Of a stretch of DNA of 6,245 bases, positions 1 through 5,388 are shown piece by piece. Position numbers and translations under genes: made by a program. Within the stretch, counting starts at the first letter, position 1. Each line of letters starts with the position of its first letter. Below the pieces are notes generated by a model. The model saw nothing but the letters and a program-made list of their open reading frames with translations, ran no database searches and was not told the origin of the DNA. Source of the stretch: an uncultured Devosia sp. (GTDB taxonomy: Bacteria > Pseudomonadota > Alphaproteobacteria > Rhizobiales > Devosiaceae); the NCBI GenBank assembly GCA_946481445.1, contig CAMLOA010000131.1, forward strand, positions 1 to 6,245, given 5' to 3'.

Positions 1-1302
1 GAAGTAGCGCATGGCATAGCCCACCAGCGCATCAAGCTGCGGATGCGTCTTGGCTGACACCCCCGGGGCGTATGCGGAAATATAACCCCACATGACTTCG
101 GGCGTTTCCGGGTTGGATGCGGTGGCCAGGTTCAGGAGCAATCCGAACGTGACCGGCATGTCGACCTTGGGCACATTGCCGAAATGGACATGGAAGGCCG
201 GGTTTTCGAGGCGCGCGGCAGCGTCCTGCCGCTCATAGGCTGAGACAAAGCTGAAATACTCGTCCACGGCGCGCGGGATGACATCGAAATGCAGGCGCTT
301 GGCGACACGCGGCTTCTGGAACATGTAGAGGCCCAGGCTCTCGGTCTGCGCGTAGGTCAGCCACTCATCGATGGTCAGGCCATTGCCCTTGGACTTGGAA
401 ATCTTCTGGCCTTCGGCGTCGAGGAACAGCTCATAGACATAGTGTTCCGGGGCGACGCCGCCCAGGATTTCGCAGATCTTGTCGTAGATGTGCTGATTGG
501 TCTGGTGGTCCTTGCCGAACATCTCGAAATCGACGCCAAGCGCGGCCCAGCGCATGCCGAAGTCGGGCTTCCATTGCATCTTCACATGGCCGCCGGTGAC
601 CGGCACGGTGGTATCGCGGCCATCTTCGTCGGTGAAGGTGACCGTGCCGTCCTTGGCGTTCACGTCCTTCATCGGAACGTAGAGCACGCGGCCCGAAATG
701 GGGGAGATGGGAAGGAAGGGCGAGTAGGTGGCCTGGCGTTCCGCGCCCAGGGTGGGCAGCATCACGGCCATGATCTCGTCATAGCGTTCGGCAGCGCGCA
801 AGAGCACCGTGTCGAACGCGCCCGACCTGTAGTAGTCGGTCGCGCTGGCAAACTCGTAGTCGAAGCCGAACGTATCCAGGAAGCGGCGCAGCATGGCGTT
901 ATTGTGCTCGCCGAAGCTGGCATATTCATTGGTCCAGGGGTCGGGCACCGAAGTCAGAGGCTTTTGCAGGTGCGGCTCCATGGCCTCCTTGGACGGCACC
1001 GTGTCCGGAATCTTGCGCATGCCGTCCAGATCGTCGGAGAAGCAGACCAGGCGCGTGGGAACCTGGTCCCGGGTGAGCAGCCGGAAGGCGGTTCGCACCA
1101 TCGTGGTGCGCGCGACTTCGCCGAACGTGCCGATATGAGGCAGGCCCGAGGGGCCATAACCCGTCTCGAACAGGGCTTCGGACTTGCCCAGCCGCTCCAG
1201 GCGCTTGACGATTTTCCGGGCTTCCTCGAACGGCCAGGCGCGTGCAGTCTGGGCGGCGTCAAAGAACGCCGGATCGAGTGGGGGCAACGGAGCGGCGGAC
1301 AA
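1..1302 (-). CDS. lysK: Class I lysyl-tRNA synthetase, 3' end cut by window
   Basis: This enzyme charges tRNA-Lys with lysine in the cytoplasm. It is the class I (archaeal-type) LysRS that many alphaproteobacteria use instead of class II LysS. The 434 codons present read without a break. The nucleotide-binding signature appears as PHIGT at residues 55-59, within a [15 protein letters not shown] segment, and the KMSKS loop appears as KISKS at residues 300-304. The Rossmann-fold catalytic core is therefore complete and the start of the C-terminal anticodon-binding part is present; the family is usually somewhat over 500 residues, so roughly 100 are missing beyond position 1. The start is chosen as TTG at 1302-1300: an in-frame TAG lies six codons upstream (1320-1318), no ATG or GTG lies between, and an AGAAAGG ribosome-binding site sits about 10 bases upstream. 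The first in-frame Met is beyond the HIGT motif and is too late. It diverges from the TerB-like gene. Confidence 0.95.
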   Translation of the reverse strand, partial: MSAAPLPPLDPAFFDAAQTARAWPFEEARKIVKRLERLGKSEALFETGYGPSGLPHIGTFGEVARTTMVRTAFRLLTRDQVPTRLVCFSDDLDGMRKIPDTVPSKEAMEPHLQKPLTSVPDPWTNEYASFGEHNNAMLRRFLDTFGFDYEFASATDYYRSGAFDTVLLRAAERYDEIMAVMLPTLGAERQATYSPFLPISPISGRVLYVPMKDVNAKDGTVTFTDEDGRDTTVPVTGGHVKMQWKPDFGMRWAALGVDFEMFGKDHQTNQHIYDKICEILGGVAPEHYVYELFLDAEGQKISKSKGNGLTIDEWLTYAQTESLGLYMFQKPRVAKRLHFDVIPRAVDEYFSFVSAYERQDAAARLENPAFHVHFGNVPKVDMPVTFGLLLNLATASNPETPEVMWGYISAYAPGVSAKTHPQLDALVGYAMRYF

Positions 1303-1439
1303 GGGACTGGAACCTTTCTAACGGGCTGGAAACGGGGGTGTGTGGCATTACCCGCCCCTTGCGTCAATGTCGCAGGTGCTTGCCAAGCCCTTTGCGGCTG
1401 CCTAGGTGTTGACCCAGTCCACTTTTCGGGAACCGACCC
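1303..1439. promoter_or_regulatory. Divergent intergenic region, lysK / TerB-like gene
   Basis: This 137-base gap must hold the promoters for both flanking genes. The only element seen clearly is the lysK Shine-Dalgarno-like AGAAAGG (about 1319-1313, - strand). A TTGACC at 1409-1414 could be a -35 box for the TerB-like gene, but no good -10 box follows at normal spacing. A small 11-base palindrome, GCTTGCCAAGC, lies at 1378-1388; nothing shows it to be functional. No T-box, hairpin terminator or riboswitch was recognised. Confidence 0.4.
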
Positions 1440-1853
1440 ATGTCAACCGCCACCCATGACGCTCTCATCCACCTCATGATCGTGGCCGCTTCGTCGGACA
1501 GCGCGATGACCGAGAAGGAACTGGTGCGCATCCAGGCGCTGATCGCGCGGCTGCCGGTGTTCGAGGGCTTCGACAAGAACCGGCTCACCGCTGTGGCCAA
1601 CGCCTGTGCCGACAAGCTCAACGGTCCTGGCGGGCTCGACCAGGTCCTCGATGATGCCATAGCCGCACTGCCCGCCAAATTGCAGGACACCGCCTACGCG
1701 GTCGCCGTGGAAGTCGCCTCGGTCGACCTCTTCCTCGAGCAGGAGGAATTGCGTTTCCTGGAGATGTTGCGCGACAAGCTTGACCTTGACCGGCTGACGA
1801 CTGCAGCCATCGAGGCAGCTGCCCGGGCGCGTCACCGGCGCGTGCCGGCCTGA
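1440..1853 (+). CDS. TerB-like (tellurite resistance TerB family) small protein
   Basis: The product is a 137-residue soluble, almost all-helical protein with no signal peptide or membrane segment. It resembles the single-domain proteins annotated as TerB family in alphaproteobacteria. The fold is suggested by the N-terminal helix DALIHLMIVAASSDSAMTEKEL (about residues 7-28), where an acidic SDSAMTEKE turn matches the typical TerB D-x-x-x-x-x-E pattern, and by a second acidic repeat, DLFLEQEELRFLEML (about residues 96-110), in the second half. Its molecular role is unknown. The name comes from the tellurite determinant, but no terC, terD or terZ gene lies nearby, so a direct role in metal resistance should not be assumed. 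The ATG at 1440 is the first good start; the upstream ribosome-binding site is weak (CGGGAA). Its last 22 bases overlap the end of the convergent TetR gene, which leaves no room for a separate terminator. Confidence 0.8.
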   Translation: MSTATHDALIHLMIVAASSDSAMTEKELVRIQALIARLPVFEGFDKNRLTAVANACADKLNGPGGLDQVLDDAIAALPAKLQDTAYAVAVEVASVDLFLEQEELRFLEMLRDKLDLDRLTTAAIEAAARARHRRVPA

Positions 1854-2452
1854 GGATCGAGATCGAGACGCCTCAGCAGGGCCAGCACCGATTCCAGGCT
1901 GGACTGCACACGGTTACGACCCAGTTTGCCGGCAAGGGCCAGGGTCGAATAGCCGTGGACAAGGGACCAGACCTGCGTTTCGACGATGCCCGGCTCTGCA
2001 TCGTCCGGAATGAACGGCGCGCAGGCATCGGCCAGAACGCCATAGGCGATCGCGCCCGCGGCTGCCAGTTCGTCACTATCCCCTGATATGCCCCATATCT
2101 GCCTGAACATGAGGTCGAACAGGGCAGGATTGGCTTGTGCAAAGTCGTAGTAGCCAACACAGATCGCCTCCAGTCTTGCCCGGGGCTCGGCCGGTGCGCG
2201 GGCGGCCTCGGCCAGCATTGTTTGGGCAAACATGGCAAAGCCGCGCGCCGCAATAGCTGCGAGCAAGCCCGGCAGGCCGCCGAAGTGATGCGCGGGCGCT
2301 GCATGGGATACACCCGCCAGGGTAGCGCATTTGCGCAGGGTCAACCCGCCGGTGCCTGATTGGGCGAGCAAGTGCAGGCCGGCATCGACCAACACTTCGC
2401 GCAGATTGCCGTGGTGACGACCGAGGCGCGGGGCAGAGAATTCATCCGTCAT
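1832..2452 (-). CDS. TetR/AcrR-family transcriptional repressor
   Basis: The product is a 206-residue one-component regulator. The N-terminal DNA-binding domain covers about residues 13-62. Its helix-turn-helix is LTLRKCATLAGVSHAAPAHHF (about 37-57), and the usual YxHF recognition-helix end appears as AHHF. The C-terminal ligand and dimer domain has the VWSLVHGYSTLAL segment at about 161-173, resembling the WHG-type TetR C-terminal domain (TetR_C_33). The gene is divergent from a DUF2306 membrane protein, and the gap contains three palindromic sites that are good candidates for its operators. By family rule it should repress itself and the neighbour and release DNA on binding a small ligand that cannot be guessed. 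The start is ATG at 2452-2450, with no clear Shine-Dalgarno sequence ahead of it. A possible promoter places transcription start almost on the ATG, so the mRNA may be leaderless. Its 3' end overlaps the TerB-like gene by 22 bases. Confidence 0.9.
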   Translation of the reverse strand: MTDEFSAPRLGRHHGNLREVLVDAGLHLLAQSGTGGLTLRKCATLAGVSHAAPAHHFGGLPGLLAAIAARGFAMFAQTMLAEAARAPAEPRARLEAICVGYYDFAQANPALFDLMFRQIWGISGDSDELAAAGAIAYGVLADACAPFIPDDAEPGIVETQVWSLVHGYSTLALAGKLGRNRVQSSLESVLALLRRLDLDPQAGTRR

Positions 2453-2458
2453 GTCGCC

Positions 2459-2486
2459 ACTATCGACCGGGGCTTGACATTGTCAA
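2459..2486 (-). promoter_or_regulatory. Candidate promoter of the TetR gene
   Basis: On the - strand a perfect TTGACA (2486-2481) is followed after 16 bases by GATAGT (2464-2459), which matches TATAAT at 4 of 6 positions. Transcription would start at about 2453-2452, that is at or next to the A of the ATG. This fits the absence of a ribosome-binding site and suggests a leaderless mRNA. Confidence 0.35.
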
Positions 2487-2488
2487 GC
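2472..2488. promoter_or_regulatory. Operator O1, perfect palindrome over both -35 boxes
   Basis: GCTTGACATTGTCAAGC is a perfect 8-1-8 inverted repeat centred on 2480. Because each arm contains TTGACA, the same palindrome supplies a consensus -35 hexamer on the + strand (2474-2479) and on the - strand (2486-2481). A bound TetR dimer here would block both divergent promoters. The assignment to the adjacent TetR protein is inferred from position and symmetry. Confidence 0.7.
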
Positions 2489-2503
2489 AACCGAACCATC
2501 TAG
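2474..2503 (+). promoter_or_regulatory. Candidate promoter of the DUF2306 gene
   Basis: The -35 box is a perfect TTGACA at 2474-2479. At 17-18 bases spacing the -10 position reads CATCTA or ATCTAG (2497-2503), which is weak. Transcription would start near 2510, inside operator O2, about 30 bases before the GTG start. Confidence 0.4.
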
Positions 2504-2514
2504 ACAGTGTCAAG
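2500..2514. promoter_or_regulatory. Operator O2, second copy of the 15-bp site
   Basis: CTAGACAGTGTCAAG matches the core of O1 (CTTGACATTGTCAAG) at 13 of 15 positions and is palindromic except for one arm position. Its centre at 2507 is 27 bases from that of O1. It overlaps the expected -10 and transcription start of the DUF2306 promoter. Together with O3 it forms a larger perfect inverted repeat at 2503-2529 (13-base arms around a single base at 2516). Confidence 0.6.
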
Positions 2515-2517
2515 TTA

Positions 2518-2532
2518 CTTGACACTGTCAGG
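2518..2532. promoter_or_regulatory. Operator O3, third copy of the 15-bp site
   Basis: CTTGACACTGTCAGG matches the O1 core at 13 of 15 positions: the central base differs, which is neutral for symmetry, and so does one arm position. Its centre at 2525 is 18 bases from that of O2. It lies in the leader of the DUF2306 gene, just before the ribosome-binding site, so a bound repressor would also block elongation. Confidence 0.6.
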
Positions 2533-2542
2533 GGAGGATGCC

Positions 2543-3163
2543 GTGTCGATTGCCTTGCGCCGCGTTGGGGTCGGTTTGACCTGGTTTTTCTGTTTCGGGG
2601 TCGCCCTGTTCTCGTATCGCTACCTGGTGGGTGGCGTGGAAGCGACCATGGACTTCGTCGCCTACCACGCGGCCATACGGCCCATGGCCTTCTACGCGCA
2701 TGTCGGGCTCGCACCCGTTGCACTGGCCTTGGTGCCGTTTCAGCTATGGCATGGGCTGCGCCGGACGAGACCAATGATCCACCGCACCTTGGGCCGGCTC
2801 TATGGCATCGCGATTCTCATCAGCGGCGCCGGCGGGCTCTGGCTGGCGATCAACACCCAGGCGGGACCGATTGCGGGCTGGGGGTTCAGCCTGCTGGCCC
2901 TTGCCTGGCTGGGCACGACCGGGATGGGCATCGCGCTGGCGATGCGGGGGAACCGGGCGGCCCATCGTCGCTGGATGCTGCGCTCGGTGGCACTAACGCT
3001 CGCCGCCGTAACGCTGCGACTCTACATTCCGCTATTCATGGCCGCCGACATTCCGTTCGACACGGCCTATTCCTACATCGCCTGGCTGTGCTGGGTGCCC
3101 AACCTCGTCGTCGTCGAACTTTACCTCCGCTGGCGACTCAACCTGGTGGCGGCGTCGATCTAG
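2543..3163 (+). CDS. DUF2306 family integral membrane protein
   Basis: The product is a 206-residue inner-membrane protein of unknown function with five or six predicted membrane helices, at about residues 11-28, 48-67, 85-103, 112-133, 146-167 and 175-193. The cytosolic-type loops carry HRTLGRLYG (80-88) and HRRWMLRS (141-148), the His-Arg pairs typical of DUF2306 proteins; H53 and H70 are further histidines. Whether these bind a cofactor is unknown. The start is set at GTG 2543 because a strong GGGGAGG ribosome-binding site ends five bases before it. An upstream in-frame GTG at 2507 would add 12 residues, but it lies inside the palindromic operators and lacks a ribosome-binding site. It is probably controlled by the divergent TetR protein. 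It ends at TAG 3161-3163, sharing the CTAG tetranucleotide with the stop of the convergent solute-binding gene. Confidence 0.85.
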   Translation: MSIALRRVGVGLTWFFCFGVALFSYRYLVGGVEATMDFVAYHAAIRPMAFYAHVGLAPVALALVPFQLWHGLRRTRPMIHRTLGRLYGIAILISGAGGLWLAINTQAGPIAGWGFSLLALAWLGTTGMGIALAMRGNRAAHRRWMLRSVALTLAAVTLRLYIPLFMAADIPFDTAYSYIAWLCWVPNLVVVELYLRWRLNLVAASI

Positions 3164-3987
3164 TAGAAGCCCACCGGGAACCAGCGCAAATAGAGCTCGT
3201 CCAGGGCTCCGTTGTCCTTGAGCCGAACCAGGGCCCAGTCGATGGCGTGGCGAACATTGTCGTGCCCAGCGGGCACGGCAATCGCCAGGCCCTCGCCAAA
3301 CAGGTTGGGCCGGAAGAAGGCCGGCCCGGCAAAACCGCAGCAGTCCAGGTTTTCGTTGATCCAGAACGAAGCGCGCATGGCGTCGCCAAAGAACAGATCG
3401 ATGGTGCCGCCCCTGACCGCATCCAGAGCCTCGATCTCGGTTGGAAACGGGTCCAGTTCGACATTGGGCAGGTAGCGTTGCATGAAGGCTTCATGCGCAC
3501 TGCCGGCCCGGACGGCCACGGTCTTGCCGTCTATCGCGGCCAGATCGAAATCCGGCACGTCGGCCCCCCGAGAAACGAAGCGCCCCGGCAGGGCGATGTA
3601 GACCGACGAGAAATCGAACAGGGCTCCGGTCTGGGCGGACATTTCGAGCCCGGCGATCAAGGCGTCGCCCTGGTTGTCCGCCAGCGCATCGGCCGCCTGT
3701 TCCCACGGCCAGGCCTGAATGGTGCAGGCGACGTTGACCTCGGCGCAGATCCGCTTGGCCAGATCGACGTTGAACCCGATCAATTCCCCGTTGGCATCGC
3801 GGAAATTGAAGGGCGGAAAATCGGCGGTGGTGAGAAAGCGAATGGCCGGAACCGCATTCCCGGCCAGCATTTCCCGCGCGCTGGGGTCGGCGTGGTAGGG
3901 CAGCGACTGGCCCAGGACGGGAGCGGCCAGCAGCAGCCAGGCCGCTCCCATCCCCCGCATGAAGGTCAGCCAGGCGCCCCGTCGCAT
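3160..3987 (-). CDS. Periplasmic solute-binding protein, family 3 (amino-acid ABC type)
   Basis: The product is a 275-residue exported binding protein. The N-terminus has arginines followed by the hydrophobic stretch GAAWLLLAAPVLG (about 14-26), a Sec signal peptide probably cut near VLG-Q. The mature part shows the SBP_bac_3 pattern: DFPPFNF (56-62), LIGFNVDLAKRI (69-80), the hinge region FDFSSVY (124-130), GKTVAVRAGSAHE (154-166) and IDLFFGD (196-202). In the usual carboxylate-binding motif (T-x-E-R before the FDFS stretch) the arginine is apparently replaced by T120, so the ligand may not be an ordinary alpha-amino acid. Cysteines 81/88 and 216/217 could form disulfides. The ATG at 3987 overlaps the metZ stop as TGATG; GTG at 3990 would add one residue. 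The gene therefore sits behind the metZ SAM-II leader. No permease or ATPase gene lies in the window. Confidence 0.88.
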   Translation of the reverse strand: MRRGAWLTFMRGMGAAWLLLAAPVLGQSLPYHADPSAREMLAGNAVPAIRFLTTADFPPFNFRDANGELIGFNVDLAKRICAEVNVACTIQAWPWEQAADALADNQGDALIAGLEMSAQTGALFDFSSVYIALPGRFVSRGADVPDFDLAAIDGKTVAVRAGSAHEAFMQRYLPNVELDPFPTEIEALDAVRGGTIDLFFGDAMRASFWINENLDCCGFAGPAFFRPNLFGEGLAIAVPAGHDNVRHAIDWALVRLKDNGALDELYLRWFPVGFY

Positions 3988-5195
3988 CACACCTGATCCA
4001 GGCCGTACATGAGGTCGGCGATCAGGTCGTCCGGGTCCTCCAGCCCCACAGACAAGCGCAACAGGCCCGGGGTGACGCCGGTTTCAAGCCGCACCTCCTC
4101 GGTCAGGCGCGCATGGGTGGTGGTGCGCGGATGGGTGATCAACGACTTCGCGTCGCCAAGATTGTTGGAAATCAGGATCACCGCGAGATTGTCAGAGAGA
4201 GCAAACGCCCCTTCCTGGCCGCCCTTGACGTCGATGGCAAGCAACGTCGAACCGCGCTTCATCTGCCGCTTGGCCAGGTCATATTGCGGATGGCTGGAAT
4301 GGTGCGGATAGATGACGCGATTGACCTTGGGATGGCCTGCAAGCGCCGCCGCGACCTTTTCGGCGCTGTTGGTCATCTGCTCGACGCGCAGGGCGAAGGT
4401 CTCCAGACCTTTGGTCAGCACCCAGGCATTGAAGGGCGAGAGGGTCGCCCCTGTATGGCGCAGGAAGGTGTGGATGTCGCCCTCGATGAGCGCCTTGGAA
4501 CCCAGCACGATGCCGCCCATCACCCGGCCCTGGCCATCGATATGCTTGGTGGCCGAATAGGTGACAAGATCGGCGCCCATGGCCAGCGGCTTCTGGTAAA
4601 GCGCAGTGGCAAAGACATTGTCGACGATAAGCTTGGCGCCATGGGCATGGGCAATCTCGGCCACGGCCGCAATGTCCACCAGTTCGAGCGTCGGATTGGT
4701 CGGCGTCTCGATGAACACCACCTTGGTATTGGGCTGCATGGCGGCGGCGAAGTTGGCCGGATCGCGCCCGTCGACCAGGGTGGAGGCGACCCCGAAGCGT
4801 GGGGCAAAATCCTCGACGACGTAGCGGCAGCCGCCGAACAGCGCCTGGGACGCCACGATATGGTCGCCGGCCTTCACCTGGCTCATCACCGCATTGGTCA
4901 CAGCCGACATGCCGGTGGCGAAGCAGCGTGCCGCCTCGGCGCCTTCGATCAGCGCCATGCGGTCCTGGAACATGTCGTAGTTGGGATTGGCGAAGCGGGA
5001 GTAGTTGTGCCCGCCTGGCACCTTGCCCTGGAACAGCAGTTCGGCATGCTCGGAGCTGGGATAGGCATAGCCGGAGTTGAGGAACAGGGCCTCACTGGTT
5101 TCATGGAACTGGGTCCGCTTGCCCCCGCCGTGAACCATCTGGGTGGCAGCCGACAGCTTTCTGGGGTCCGCCAGTGGGTTATTCTTCTTGGACAT
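3987..5195 (-). CDS. metZ: O-succinylhomoserine sulfhydrylase
   Basis: This PLP enzyme makes homocysteine directly from O-succinylhomoserine and sulfide, the last step before methionine synthase, in the cytoplasm. The 402 residues are the normal length for the Cys/Met-metabolism PLP family. Visible active-site elements are YSRFANPN (65-72, phosphate and substrate contacts from the partner subunit), the GMSA turn (95-98), VDN with D192 against the pyridine nitrogen, the Schiff-base lysine K217 in YSATKHIDGQGR, and R380 in LLRLSVGLED for the substrate carboxylate. The GGHNYSR and HIDGQGR segments fit MetZ better than cystathionine gamma-synthase or MetY, which are the alternatives. The start is ATG 5195-5193, with GAAGG (5208-5204) as ribosome-binding site eight bases away. 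Upstream lie a SAM-II riboswitch and an intrinsic terminator. Downstream it is coupled by TGATG to the solute-binding gene. Confidence 0.95.
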   Translation of the reverse strand: MSKKNNPLADPRKLSAATQMVHGGGKRTQFHETSEALFLNSGYAYPSSEHAELLFQGKVPGGHNYSRFANPNYDMFQDRMALIEGAEAARCFATGMSAVTNAVMSQVKAGDHIVASQALFGGCRYVVEDFAPRFGVASTLVDGRDPANFAAAMQPNTKVVFIETPTNPTLELVDIAAVAEIAHAHGAKLIVDNVFATALYQKPLAMGADLVTYSATKHIDGQGRVMGGIVLGSKALIEGDIHTFLRHTGATLSPFNAWVLTKGLETFALRVEQMTNSAEKVAAALAGHPKVNRVIYPHHSSHPQYDLAKRQMKRGSTLLAIDVKGGQEGAFALSDNLAVILISNNLGDAKSLITHPRTTTHARLTEEVRLETGVTPGLLRLSVGLEDPDDLIADLMYGLDQV

Positions 5196-5212
5196 CGCCT
5201 ACGCCTTCAAAC

Positions 5213-5243
5213 AAAAAACCGGCTCGCAAACAGGCGGCCGGTT
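5213..5243 (-). terminator. Intrinsic terminator in the metZ leader (SAM-II expression platform)
   Basis: On the - strand AACCGGC (5243-5237) pairs perfectly with GCCGGTT (5223-5217). An inner CGC/GCG pairing next to a bulged A leaves a six-base loop. The stem runs into six T residues (5218-5213, the first two of them in the stem). It lies between the SAM-II aptamer and the metZ ribosome-binding site, as expected for a regulated attenuator rather than an end-of-operon terminator. Confidence 0.8.
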
Positions 5244-5249
5244 CCCAAA

Positions 5250-5304
5250 CGGCCTTTAGCGACTTGTTTAAAGTGGCTGCAAGCGACCGGCCAAATCACC
5301 ACTG
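5250..5304 (-). ncRNA. SAM-II riboswitch aptamer
   Basis: This leader RNA element binds S-adenosylmethionine and is typical of alphaproteobacterial methionine genes. On the - strand, helix P1 is AGTGG (5303-5299) with CCACT (5276-5272). The loop carries the conserved TGATTT (5298-5293). The pseudoknot can form from CTTG (5283-5280) with CAAG (5266-5263) and from GGCC (5292-5289) with GGCC (5254-5251). The conserved 3' block GCTAAA is at 5260-5255. Size, order and the conserved blocks match the SAM-II class as I know it, and the gene behind it is metZ, a standard target. SAM binding would stabilise the pseudoknot and lower metZ expression. Confidence 0.9.
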
Positions 5305-5311
5305 GGTTGTG

Positions 5312-5340
5312 ATGTAAGTCCAATTGGCTGTTGGCGTCAA
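5312..5340 (-). promoter_or_regulatory. Candidate sigma70 promoter of metZ
   Basis: On the - strand TTGACG (5340-5335) is separated by exactly 17 bases from TTACAT (5317-5312). The -10 match is poor (3 of 6 positions), but the placement is apt: transcription would begin near 5305, at the first base of the SAM-II P1 helix, giving a leader made only of the aptamer, terminator and ribosome-binding site. Confidence 0.5.
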
Positions 5341-5388
5341 TCGAGCGGATTGCTAGGGAAGTCCAGGTTCTGGAGACGCGCGACGAGC

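Noticed and set aside
1378..1388. GCTTGCCAAGC palindrome as a regulator site for lysK or the TerB-like gene
   Set aside because: It is a single short palindrome with no second copy nearby and no regulator gene to pair it with.
289..1479. Long + strand open frame (396 codons) opposite lysK
   Set aside because: It is antisense to a clear LysRS with both signature motifs; its product has no recognisable family, and long antisense frames are common in GC-rich codon usage.
1440..1853. A tellurite resistance operon
   Set aside because: Only a TerB-like domain is present; no terA, terC, terD, terE or terZ gene surrounds it.
3145..3175. GGTGG/CCACC inverted repeat around the CTAG double stop as a bidirectional terminator
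   Set aside because: The stem is only five base pairs with a loop of more than 20 bases and has no T-tract on either side.
2746..3996. Long + strand open frame (416 codons) across the DUF2306 end and opposite the solute-binding gene
   Set aside because: It overlaps two well-supported genes in other frames and its composition (Gly, Arg, Pro, His rich) is typical of a shadow frame.
4113..5312. Long + strand open frame (399 codons) opposite metZ and its leader
   Set aside because: It is antisense to a complete MetZ and runs through the SAM-II element; no family resemblance.
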